Of a stretch of 9,931 nucleotides of DNA, positions 1-7,980 are shown in pieces (position 1 is the stretch's first letter; the number at the start of each line of letters is the position of its first letter). The notes under the pieces are model-generated. The model searched no databases and was not told where the DNA came from. It worked only from the letters and a program-made list of their open reading frames with translations. The stretch lies in the NCBI GenBank assembly GCA_028698395.1, contig JAQVDG010000045.1, forward strand, positions 1 to 9,931, written 5' to 3'. Position numbers and translations under genes: made by a program. Source of the stretch: Weeksellaceae bacterium. Lineage in GTDB: Bacteria; Bacteroidota; Bacteroidia; Flavobacteriales; Weeksellaceae.

Positions 1-967
1 AACTTGCACAAGTTACTTTGTTTCCAAACCACTGATGTGCTAATTCGTGAGCGATTAAATTAAAAGTAAATTTCCCCATAAAACTCATGGTTGTATGTTC
101 CATTCCACCGCTTCGGTTCCATTGTGCATGACCATATTTTTCATTTTTAAAAGGATAATCACCAAATTTCTCACTGAAAAATTCAATATAAGTTGAAACT
201 TCGTCCAAAGCATCCGTCCAATCAGAAAGTGTTTCCGGATACATATAATTGATAATCGGCATTTCAATTCCACCTACATTTACACTTGTATTGTATTCTA
301 CATAATTTGTTATGGCAATTCCTATTAAATAAGCCGGAATCGGATAATTATGCTTCCAAAATGTAAGTGAATTTCCATTTCCTAAATCCGTTACAGATTG
401 CAAAGAGCCATTGGAAGCTGCTTTAAATTCAGTCGGATGTTGAATATACACATCAATTTCTTCTACTTTTTCCAATAAATCATCTTTGCAAACCCACCAA
501 CTGGAAGCATGCCAAGGTTCGGCAAGTGTTTCAATAACCGGAACTTCAGCATGAGTACCTAAAGTCAATCCATTAGAAGTTGATGCATTTCCCGAAAAAG
601 AAATTGAAACCGAATCCAACTTATTTGCCGGCAAAAGCACCGGAAGATTAAAGTTGAGAATATTGCCATCATGACTGTAATCGTCTATGTTTTGTGAATG
701 ATAAGTAATGGATTCTATGGTTAAATTAGGTTGAGCATGAATTTGAATTTGATTCAATACAGAAGTTGTTTGAAAGTGCATTGTTGTTTTTCCGGAAAAA
801 TCACTTTGATTAGGATTTAAATTCATTTCTAAACGATAATATTTTGGAATGTAATCGGTATTAAGTAAAAAATCAGAAGACGGACTTTGCGCTATTACTT
901 CTAAAAAAGTAGAACAAAATATAAAGAAAACAGTTATTTTTCTGAGGAAAATAGAATTATAAAACAT
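1..967 (-). CDS. Secreted M1-family zinc aminopeptidase, N-terminal part (gene continues past the left edge)
   Basis: I translated this reading frame by hand from ATG at 967 down to position 2; it is open for 322 codons with no frameshift. Residues 1-26 look like a signal peptide: a short n-region with R9 and K10, a hydrophobic core (ITVFFIFCSTFL), and a likely cut near VIAQ, so the protein should be exported. Residues of about 35-230 are the beta-rich N-terminal domain of M1 peptidases. The exopeptidase substrate motif reads GGMEH (287-291), and the zinc motif HELAH is at 307-311, followed by QWFGN. The third zinc ligand, a Glu about 18 residues downstream in this family, is cut off. M1 enzymes remove N-terminal residues from peptides; here the likely role is extracellular or periplasmic peptide use. 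The missing C-terminus could carry a type IX secretion sorting domain, which cannot be judged here. Family assignment is firm; substrate is unknown. Confidence 0.93.
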   Translation of the reverse strand, partial: MFYNSIFLRKITVFFIFCSTFLEVIAQSPSSDFLLNTDYIPKYYRLEMNLNPNQSDFSGKTTMHFQTTSVLNQIQIHAQPNLTIESITYHSQNIDDYSHDGNILNFNLPVLLPANKLDSVSISFSGNASTSNGLTLGTHAEVPVIETLAEPWHASSWWVCKDDLLEKVEEIDVYIQHPTEFKAASNGSLQSVTDLGNGNSLTFWKHNYPIPAYLIGIAITNYVEYNTSVNVGGIEMPIINYMYPETLSDWTDALDEVSTYIEFFSEKFGDYPFKNEKYGHAQWNRSGGMEHTTMSFMGKFTFNLIAHELAHQWFGNKVTCAS

Positions 968-1094
968 GAGATTCAATGAATTAAAATTGATTTTCAATAA
1001 AATTAAATGAAATTAATTAAACTGAAAAACTGTAAGGAAGAATTTAATGTTTAAATTTTGTTAAATTAGGAATAATATTTGCTAATGAGAGCGT

Positions 1095-1727
1095 ATGGAT
1101 TGGAAAATTTTCTTCATATTTTTCTTCTTTTCATTTACTTTCCTTTTGAGTCAGGAAGACAGTAAAACCGAAAATTATTTGGAACGGCTTGAGTTGGATT
1201 CTATACGAACTGGGGGTGAAATAGTTTGGGATACGGTTAAATTAGATAATGCCAATATTATTTTTCTTCGGCTGAATACCGATATGGAAAAAAAGTATTA
1301 TTTGTGGTTACGAAAAAGAGTTCGAGATGTTTGGCCTTTTGTAAAAGTAGCGGTTGAAGAATATAATTCCATTCAAGACACTGCAAAGCTCATTCATAAA
1401 AAAAGAGACCGTAGAAAATACATCAAGCAAAGACAGAATGTATTGGCAAATGAATTCGAGTCCCAATTGAAAGATTTGTCGACTTCTCGCGGTCAGATTT
1501 TAATTAAATTGATTTATCGAGAAACCGGTCGTACTTCGTATGATATTATAAAAGAACTTCGCGGAGGCTTTAATGCTTTTTTATGGAATACCGCCGGTGA
1601 TTTTAATAATTTGGATTTAAAATCTGTTTTTGACCCGCACAAAACTCGAGAAGATTTATTCATAGAAGTTATTTTACAAAAGGATTTTAGTTCTGGAAGA
1701 CTTGAACGGATTCGGGATTTCGAGTAA
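1095..1727 (+). CDS. DUF4294 domain protein, exported, function unknown
   Basis: A 210-residue protein starting at ATG 1095. The first 20 or so residues form a strongly hydrophobic segment (IFFIFFFFSFTFLLS) behind a single Lys, which I read as a signal peptide cut near LLS-QE. The rest is charged and mostly helical. The block around residues 140-170 (IYRETGRTSYDIIKELRGGF, then NAFLW) is the conserved core I recognise from flavobacterial DUF4294 proteins, which are about this length. No catalytic motif is visible. A basic run near residues 100-112 (HKKRDRRKYIKQR) is notable. The gene is divergent from the M1 peptidase across 127 bases, and pfkA follows 68 bases later with its own candidate promoter, so it may be a single-gene unit. 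A weak TAnnnTTTG-like sequence lies at 1073-1081, just upstream. Family call is from memory of conserved residues; function is not known to me. Confidence 0.85.
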   Translation: MDWKIFFIFFFFSFTFLLSQEDSKTENYLERLELDSIRTGGEIVWDTVKLDNANIIFLRLNTDMEKKYYLWLRKRVRDVWPFVKVAVEEYNSIQDTAKLIHKKRDRRKYIKQRQNVLANEFESQLKDLSTSRGQILIKLIYRETGRTSYDIIKELRGGFNAFLWNTAGDFNNLDLKSVFDPHKTREDLFIEVILQKDFSSGRLERIRDFE

Positions 1728-1735
1728 AATCTTTT

Positions 1736-1770
1736 TTGTTTTCAAATCCATTTCGGATTCTTTATATTTG
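1736..1770 (+). promoter_or_regulatory. Candidate Bacteroidota-type promoter of pfkA-gap
   Basis: TATATTTG at 1763-1770 matches the Bacteroidota -7 consensus TAnnTTTG exactly. A TTG at 1736-1738 could be the -33 element, but the 24-base spacer is slightly longer than usual. Transcription would begin near 1777, leaving about 19 bases before the GTG start at 1796. A 5-bp inverted repeat (AATCC/GGATT, 1745-1759) lies in the spacer; it is too short to interpret. Confidence 0.42.
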
Positions 1771-1795
1771 CAAATCATAAAAACAGCCTTCGTTC

Positions 1796-2782
1796 GTGCT
1801 ACATTCTAAAATAAAAACAATTGGTGTGCTGACTTCAGGCGGAGATGCTCCGGGCATGAACGCTGCAATTCGTGCTGTAGTAAGAAGTAGCGCATTTTAT
1901 CAATTAAAATGTTTCGGAATAAAAAGAGGATACGACGGATTAATTCAAAATCAATTGATAGAATTAGGACCTCGTTCCGTTCGGAATATTATCAATCGAG
2001 GTGGTACTATGTTACAATCAGCTCGTTCAAATGAATTTCGGACAATTGAAGGAAGGAAAAAAGCATTTGAAGTGATTCAATCCCATGAAATTGATGCTTT
2101 GGTTGTTATTGGAGGTGATGGTTCGTTCAAAGGAGCTGCACAATTTCACCGCGAATTTGATTTTCCATTCATAGGAATTCCGGGAACGATTGACAATGAT
2201 ATTTTTGGAACAGATTTCACCATTGGATATGATACCGCACTGAATACAGCTGTAGAAGCCATTGACCGGATTCGGGACACGGCAACTTCACATAATCGTG
2301 TATTTTTTGTAGAAGTAATGGGACGAGATGCCGGATTTATTGCACTAAACAGCGGAATTGCTGCCGGAGCACAAGATATTTTGATTCCGGAAGAAATTGA
2401 CCATATTGAAGATCTTTTTTCTTCTTTGCAGAGTTCTGAATATTCCGGAAAAAATTCGAGTATTATTGTTGTTGCAGAAGGTGAAGAATTAGGAAATGTA
2501 TTTGAATTAGCAAAAGCAACGCAAGAGAAATTTCCTCATTATGATATACGGGTTTCTGTTTTGGGACATATTCAAAGAGGTGGAAATCCAAGTTGTATGG
2601 ACAGGGTTTTGGCAAGCCGAATGGGTGTTGCCGCCGTAGAAGGTCTTTTGGAAAATAAATCGTGTGTAATGACCGGGATAAAATCCAATAAAGTCATTTA
2701 TACACCTATTGCCGAGGCAATAAAAAAACACAATGAAATCGATAATGAATTAATTAAAATCGCTAAAATTTTAGCTATATAA
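1796..2782 (+). CDS. pfkA: ATP-dependent 6-phosphofructokinase
   Basis: A 328-residue cytoplasmic enzyme that phosphorylates fructose 6-phosphate to fructose 1,6-bisphosphate, the committed step of glycolysis. Visible family motifs: the nucleotide loop GGDAPGMN (15-22), GGDGS (106-110), the catalytic PGTIDND (129-135, catalytic base D133), GYDTA (144-148) and MGRDAG (175-180). Gly follows Asp in GGDGS, as in ATP-using rather than pyrophosphate-using enzymes. R26, R30 and R160 match positions that bind the allosteric effector in E. coli PfkA, so effector control is plausible. The start is a GTG at 1796: an in-frame TAA lies at 1778-1780, no ATG occurs before the GGDAPG loop, and this start gives the usual 7-9 residues ahead of the first strand. 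Length is close to the 320 of the E. coli enzyme. gap follows after 21 A-rich bases, so the two are very probably co-transcribed. Confidence 0.97.
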   Translation: MLHSKIKTIGVLTSGGDAPGMNAAIRAVVRSSAFYQLKCFGIKRGYDGLIQNQLIELGPRSVRNIINRGGTMLQSARSNEFRTIEGRKKAFEVIQSHEIDALVVIGGDGSFKGAAQFHREFDFPFIGIPGTIDNDIFGTDFTIGYDTALNTAVEAIDRIRDTATSHNRVFFVEVMGRDAGFIALNSGIAAGAQDILIPEEIDHIEDLFSSLQSSEYSGKNSSIIVVAEGEELGNVFELAKATQEKFPHYDIRVSVLGHIQRGGNPSCMDRVLASRMGVAAVEGLLENKSCVMTGIKSNKVIYTPIAEAIKKHNEIDNELIKIAKILAI

Positions 2783-3814
<1,032 letters not shown>

Positions 3815-3838
3815 TCAGTAAATAATTCAATAAAACAC

Positions 3839-3885
3839 AAACCATTGTTTATTCAAAACAGAGAATAAGCAATGGTTTTTATTTT
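3839..3885 (+). terminator. Intrinsic terminator of pfkA-gap
   Basis: The left arm (3839-3854, AAACCATTGTTTATTC) pairs along all 16 bases with the right arm (3863-3878, GAATAAGCAATGGTTT), with one G-T wobble. The loop is the 8 bases AAAACAGA. A T-rich run (TTTTTATTTT) overlaps and follows the right arm. It begins 24 bases after the gap stop codon. The opposite strand has only a weak T-run, so I read it as working on the plus strand. Confidence 0.88.
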
Positions 3886-3911
3886 ATATTTAGGTTTTAT
3901 CCTTATTTTTG
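3885..3911 (+). promoter_or_regulatory. Possible -7 promoter elements for the small membrane protein and lipoprotein
   Basis: Just after the terminator there are two words like the Bacteroidota -7 element: TATATTTA (3885-3892, one mismatch) and TATTTTTG (3904-3911, exact). The second would place the start of transcription at about the ATG at 3917, leaving no leader; the first leaves about 18 bases. No convincing -33 TTG is at the right distance from either, and such words arise by chance in AT-rich DNA. Confidence 0.2.
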
Positions 3912-3916
3912 TTGCA

Positions 3917-4108
3917 ATGATTAGAGAGATTATCAATATTATTATGGGGCTTTTGTACCTTTTTATTGGAGGGTTTGTTTTTGCCAAAAATTGGTTTTTA
4001 ATTGAGTTAAGCCCAATTGCCGGAGGTGCATTGGCAACTTTATTTATGATATATGGAATTTTTAGGATGTACAGAGCTATCAAGGCATTACGCACAAAAA
4101 ATTATTAA
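3917..4108 (+). CDS. Small two-helix inner-membrane protein, function unknown
   Basis: A 63-residue protein with two predicted membrane helices: about residues 5-23 (IINIIMGLLYLFIGGFVFA) and about 33-52 (PIAGGALATLFMIYGIF). They are joined by a short loop (KNWFLIELS), and a basic tail follows (RMYRAIKALRTK). The open frame extends upstream to an ATG at 3872, but that codon lies inside the right arm of the gap terminator and would add a third hydrophobic stretch. I therefore prefer ATG 3917, which also lies 5 bases after a possible promoter word. The 3' end overlaps the next gene by 56 bases in another frame, suggesting a coupled pair. I recall similar small membrane proteins next to PstS-like genes in flavobacteria, but I cannot give a function. 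The composition looks like a real membrane protein and not a chance frame. Confidence 0.62.
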   Translation: MIREIINIIMGLLYLFIGGFVFAKNWFLIELSPIAGGALATLFMIYGIFRMYRAIKALRTKNY

Positions 4109-4982
4109 TTTTTTCCTTTTTGGTTTACTGTTTTTCTCTTTTTTTTCTTGTAACAAAGGAGAAGAAATCACCCATCGGGAAGGCGAAATGATTATTTATG
4201 TTGACCCTTCTAACCGGAATTTATTAGAAGCTTTGACCGAAATTTATGTACTTAAATTTCCAAAAGTAAGTTTTCAATTGATTCCGGAAGCTGAAAATAA
4301 AATCCTTCAAAAATTATTAGATACGGTAGCTTATGCAGCATTCATCAATCAACCGTTAACAGAAGAACAAAGTCAGTACATTCAACAAAAATCCAATGTA
4401 ACGCCACGTTCTACGCTTTTGGCTTATGATGCTGCTTTATTCATTGTAAACCGCAATGACGAACGAAATACTTTGAGTTTTGATGAAATTAAAAACGGAA
4501 TTTTATATGACAGTCTTCAAATTGTGTTTGATAATGGGAATTCAGGAAATTTTAATACAATTATTCATAAATTAAATATTGAAATTCCAAAAGAATCATC
4601 AGTTTTTGCTTTAAATGGAGCACAGGAAGTGATTGAGTTTGTCCAAAAATCAAAAAATTCAATCGGAGTAATCGGTTTGAATGAGGTTAGTGAAACCGAT
4701 AATTCGGAAGTAAAAGAAATTTTGAAAAAAATTAAAGTTCTTTCTATTTTGGATGAGAACGGAATTGAACAAGAAGCAAGTATTTCCAATATTTTGGCTA
4801 TGAATTATCCTTTTGCTAAAGGCGTTTATTTCATTGTGCGTGAGCCCGGATTCGGAATTGGAAGTGGTTTTTCCCGATTTTCCGGTTCACAGCAAGGACA
4901 ATTAATAGTAAAACGAGCCGGATTACAACCTAATTATTTATATGATCGTGAAGTTAAAGTGAATTTAAAAAACGTAGAATAA
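4053..4982 (+). CDS. PstS-like periplasmic-binding lipoprotein
   Basis: A 309-residue protein with a hydrophobic signal segment (about residues 17-32) running into Cys33 (FFSFFSC-NKGEE), a relaxed Bacteroidota lipobox, so it is probably a lipid-anchored envelope protein. The mature part begins like class II solute-binding proteins (MIIYVDPSNRNLLEALTEIY). It then keeps the order seen in flavobacterial PstS-family proteins: AAFINQPLTEEQ, an LLAYDAALFIVN segment, NGNSGNFNTI, a helix with IGVIGLNEV, and a late YPFAKGVYFIVREPG block. That family binds phosphate or related oxyanions, but the ligand here is not proven. No pstC, pstA or pstB genes lie nearby, so it may act without a cognate ABC transporter. 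The start is uncertain: ATG 4053 is the only ATG upstream of the signal and gives a 16-residue lead made from DNA that also codes for the small membrane protein. ATT codons at 4101 and 4104, beside that gene's stop, would give a more normal signal length. Confidence 0.82.
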   Translation: MEFLGCTELSRHYAQKIINFFLFGLLFFSFFSCNKGEEITHREGEMIIYVDPSNRNLLEALTEIYVLKFPKVSFQLIPEAENKILQKLLDTVAYAAFINQPLTEEQSQYIQQKSNVTPRSTLLAYDAALFIVNRNDERNTLSFDEIKNGILYDSLQIVFDNGNSGNFNTIIHKLNIEIPKESSVFALNGAQEVIEFVQKSKNSIGVIGLNEVSETDNSEVKEILKKIKVLSILDENGIEQEASISNILAMNYPFAKGVYFIVREPGFGIGSGFSRFSGSQQGQLIVKRAGLQPNYLYDREVKVNLKNVE

Positions 4983-5135
4983 GCTATAATTGCAATTTCT
5001 ACATTTTCTAAATCAGTAGATTACAGTTACTGTTATGTAAATTGTAAAGTCGTATAATGTATAAGAAGTTTATTATCAATGTTTTTAGAATTTTATTTTG
5101 GACATTGTACAATTAACTTAACACTACTTTAAAAA
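4983..5135. other. Convergent intergenic spacer without a recognisable terminator
   Basis: This spacer separates the lipoprotein gene from the 3' end of cphA on the opposite strand. It holds two short perfect inverted repeats, ACAGT-T-ACTGT (5023-5033) and ATTGTACAAT (5104-5113). Neither has the GC-rich stem and T-run of an intrinsic terminator. I see no gene here on either strand. Confidence 0.5.
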
Positions 5136-7760
5136 CTACTGCAATATATTCTCATTCTCTTTATCCAAATAACTTTGAACGATTTCAATAGCATTAGTAA
5201 CCACGTCACTCAGTGCCACTATGAAAGTTCCTTCTTTTGCAATATTGATGGCATGTTTAATGGCTTCAATTTCTTTTGGAATGATTTCGTACGTAATATC
5301 TTTGTTTGATTCTTGAATTCCATCCAAAATCAGGTTGATGATTTCTTCTTCTGTACGCCCTCTGAGGTGCTTTTCTTGACGAATGATAATATGATTGAAC
5401 ATACGTCCGGCAATTTTCCCACATTCGCGAATGTCTTCATCTCTTCGATCACCAACTCCGGCAATAATTCCGACTTTATGAGGTGATTCGATATTGCTTA
5501 AAAAGTCCTCAATCGCTAAATAACCATTTGGATTATGAGCAAAATCAATCATAATTTCAAAATTATTGAATTTGAAAATATTCATTCGTCCGGGTGTAAG
5601 CGCAGCACTTGGAATAAAGGTTTGAAGAGCCAAACTTAAATCTTCTGCGTGAAATCCTGATAAATAACCTGCCAAAATTGCCGCTAAGACATTGTGAATC
5701 ATGAATTTTGCTTTTCCACCAACAGTTAAAGGAATTTGAGAAACTTTTTCAATCCGGATTTTCCAATCTCCTTTTTTAATGGTAACATAATTATTTTCAT
5801 AGACAGCTACGATTTTTCCTGCTCTGGAAAGTGCTTTTACGTGCGATTGATTTTCATCTAAACTGAAATAAGCAACGTTACAATCCAACTCTTTGGCAAT
5901 TTCCATACAATATTTATCATCAGCATTCAAAATTGCCCAACCGTCATTTTTTACACTTCGGGCAACTACGCTTTTTACTCGTGCTAAATCTTCTAAAGTA
6001 TGAATGTCATTTAATCCCAAATGGTCTTCGTTAATATTTGTAATCACTCCGATGTCACAACGGCTGAATCCTAATCCTGCACGTAAAATTCCACCTCTTG
6101 CCGTTTCTAAAACTGCAAATTCTACGGTTGGATCTTTTAAAATATATTCAGCACTGTACGGACCGGTTGTGTCGCCTTTTTCCAATAAATGGTTTTGAAT
6201 ATAAATTCCGTCTGAAGTGGTAAATCCAACACGGTATCCTTTATTTTTTACCATGTGGGCAATGAGTCGGGTTGTGGTTGTTTTTCCATTTGTCCCGGTA
6301 ACGGCAATGATTGGAATACGACTGGGTTTTCCGGGTGGATAAAGCATATCAATCACCGGAGCGGCAACGTTTCTTGGTAATCCTTCAGAAGGAGCTAAGT
6401 GCATTCTGAAACCGGGAGCAGCATTGACTTCTAAAATAACACCCCCGTTTTCTTGTAAAGGCTGTGTTAAGTTTTTTGCCATGATGTCGATTCCACAAAT
6501 ATCCAATCCGATGATTCTTGAAATTCTTTCAGCTAAGAAAATATTTTCCGGATGAACCATATCGGTAACATCAATGGAAGTTCCTCCGGTACTTAGATTT
6601 GCTGTTGATTTCAAGTAAATAATTTCTCCCTTTTGAGGAATGGATTCTTCAGTGTAATTTAATTTTTCTAATAAATCCAAAGAATCTCGGTCGATTTCAA
6701 TATCGGTTAAAACATTTTCATGACCGTAACCACGTCGAGGGTCTTGATTTTCAATTTCGATTAATTCAGAGATTGTATGGGTTCCGTTTCCGACAACATG
6801 AGCCGGAACTCTTTGTGCTGCCGCAACTAATTTATGGTTGATGACCAACATTCTGAAATCATGACCGGTAATGAATTTTTCAACAATTACTCGTCGGCTG
6901 TATTTTTTTGCATAAGCTAATCCTTCTTTGGCTTCTTCTAAAGTTTTCACATTAATGGAAGCTCCTTTTCCGTGGTTTCCATCCAAAGGTTTGATGACAA
7001 TAGGAAATCCGATTCGATCAATGGTGTCGATTAAGTCTTCCTCATCCACACAAATAGCTCCTTTTGCGACCGGAACAGGAGAATTTTCTAACATTCGTTT
7101 TGTATCTTCTTTATCACAAGCAATATCAACAGCTATATTGCTGGTGTTACATGTAATAGTTGCTTGAAAACGCATTTGGTTTACGCCATAACCCAATTGA
7201 ACCAAAGAATTTGTACCCAATCGAATCCAAGGAATATCCCGTGCAACTGCTTCTTCTACAATGCTTCCGGTACTTGGTCCTAATCGAACTCGCTCACGGA
7301 TTTCTTTCATTCGCTGAATATCAGCGTTTAAATCGTAGTCTTTTCCTTCAACTAAAGCTTCGACAATGCGAACGGAAGCTTCTGCAGCATAAATCCCTAC
7401 ATTTTCTTCAATATAACTAAATACAACATTGTAAACTCCATGTTCTTTTGTGCTTCGGGTTCGTCCGAAACCGGTATCCATTCCTGCTAAAGTTTGAATT
7501 TCCAATGCGATGTGTTCAATAACGTGCCCCATCCAGGTGCCTTCATCAACTCGTAAGAAAAAACCGCCTCGTGTTCTTTCAGAACAGCGATGTTCAATTA
7601 AACTAGGAATTAAAGTTTCTAAACGTTCTCGGAAACCTTCTATTTTATTGGTGGGTCTTTCTTCTAACTCTTCCAAATCCAAACGCATTTGAATAAGTCT
7701 TTTTCTTCTGATGCTCCAAATGTTCGGCCCGCGTAATGCTTGTATTTTTAGAATTTTCAT
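5136..7760 (-). CDS. cphA: Cyanophycin synthetase (CphA1 type)
   Basis: An 874-residue cytoplasmic enzyme that builds cyanophycin, a poly-aspartate chain with arginine on each side chain, using ATP. The length is typical for the family and all three parts are present. The N-terminal domain (about 1-215) contains an inverted-zincin motif HVIEH (79-83). An ATP-grasp domain (about 216-475) adds Asp to the backbone; it shows IKPLDGNHGKGASI (256-269) and the metal-binding ILEVNAAPG (442-450). A Mur-ligase-like domain (about 480-874) adds Arg; its P-loop is TGTNGKTTTT (488-497), followed by NINEDHLG (575-582), DFAHNP (739-744) and GDRRDED (770-776). The intact P-loop argues against CphA2, which lacks a working Mur site. 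ATG 7760 starts the protein with the MKILKIQALRGPN seen in family members. No partner gene (cyanophycinase or isoaspartyl dipeptidase) lies within the window. The 220-base upstream gap contains the dsbD terminator, so cphA probably has its own promoter, which I could not place. Confidence 0.97.
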   Translation of the reverse strand: MKILKIQALRGPNIWSIRRKRLIQMRLDLEELEERPTNKIEGFRERLETLIPSLIEHRCSERTRGGFFLRVDEGTWMGHVIEHIALEIQTLAGMDTGFGRTRSTKEHGVYNVVFSYIEENVGIYAAEASVRIVEALVEGKDYDLNADIQRMKEIRERVRLGPSTGSIVEEAVARDIPWIRLGTNSLVQLGYGVNQMRFQATITCNTSNIAVDIACDKEDTKRMLENSPVPVAKGAICVDEEDLIDTIDRIGFPIVIKPLDGNHGKGASINVKTLEEAKEGLAYAKKYSRRVIVEKFITGHDFRMLVINHKLVAAAQRVPAHVVGNGTHTISELIEIENQDPRRGYGHENVLTDIEIDRDSLDLLEKLNYTEESIPQKGEIIYLKSTANLSTGGTSIDVTDMVHPENIFLAERISRIIGLDICGIDIMAKNLTQPLQENGGVILEVNAAPGFRMHLAPSEGLPRNVAAPVIDMLYPPGKPSRIPIIAVTGTNGKTTTTRLIAHMVKNKGYRVGFTTSDGIYIQNHLLEKGDTTGPYSAEYILKDPTVEFAVLETARGGILRAGLGFSRCDIGVITNINEDHLGLNDIHTLEDLARVKSVVARSVKNDGWAILNADDKYCMEIAKELDCNVAYFSLDENQSHVKALSRAGKIVAVYENNYVTIKKGDWKIRIEKVSQIPLTVGGKAKFMIHNVLAAILAGYLSGFHAEDLSLALQTFIPSAALTPGRMNIFKFNNFEIMIDFAHNPNGYLAIEDFLSNIESPHKVGIIAGVGDRRDEDIRECGKIAGRMFNHIIIRQEKHLRGRTEEEIINLILDGIQESNKDITYEIIPKEIEAIKHAINIAKEGTFIVALSDVVTNAIEIVQSYLDKENENILQ

Positions 7761-7920
7761 AGTAAAATAAATTATGTTCTTGTGTTAAATTGTTCTTTCA
7801 TTATGTTTTGATAAATTTAAATTAAATTTTTCATGAAAAGCAAATTTTTTGTTGAACAATTCAAATAAAGTACTTGTTTACCGGATTTTTTTATTGAAAA
7901 AGAGTATGAAGTTGGAAGAA

Positions 7921-7962
7921 GATAAAATAAAAAAGCCCATCAGAATCTGTTGATGGGCTTTT
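7921..7962 (-). terminator. Intrinsic terminator of dsbD
   Basis: A perfect 12-bp inverted repeat pairs AAAAGCCCATCA (7931-7942) with TGATGGGCTTTT (7951-7962), around the 8-base loop GAATCTGT. Read on the minus strand, the stem is followed by TTTTTTATTTT, the classic U-run. It starts 19 bases past the dsbD stop codon, so it ends dsbD transcription and insulates cphA. The plus-strand T-run (TTTT only) is weaker. Confidence 0.88.
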
Positions 7963-7980
7963 GTATGTATTGAATTAAAC

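Noticed and set aside
85..273. Minus-strand open frame of 62 codons
   Set aside because: It lies inside the M1 peptidase gene in another frame; the peptidase frame carries GGMEH and HELAH.
1073..1081. TAATATTTG as a promoter for the DUF4294 gene
   Set aside because: It has one base too many for TAnnTTTG, no well-spaced TTG upstream, and would leave only about 8 bases before the ATG.
1745..1759. AATCC/GGATT hairpin as a terminator after the DUF4294 gene
   Set aside because: The stem is only 5 bp and no proper T-run follows; it may be chance within the promoter spacer.
5023..5033. ACAGTTACTGT palindrome as an operator
   Set aside because: It lies between two convergent 3' ends, not upstream of a gene, and such short palindromes are expected by chance.
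6004..7692. Several plus-strand open frames of 60-86 codons opposite cphA
   Set aside because: They mirror the strongly conserved CphA coding sequence and show no family features of their own.
7841..7869. CAAATTTT and CAAATAAA as minus-strand -7 elements for cphA
   Set aside because: Both have a mismatch to TAnnTTTG and neither has a -33 TTG at a normal distance, so the cphA promoter is left unassigned.
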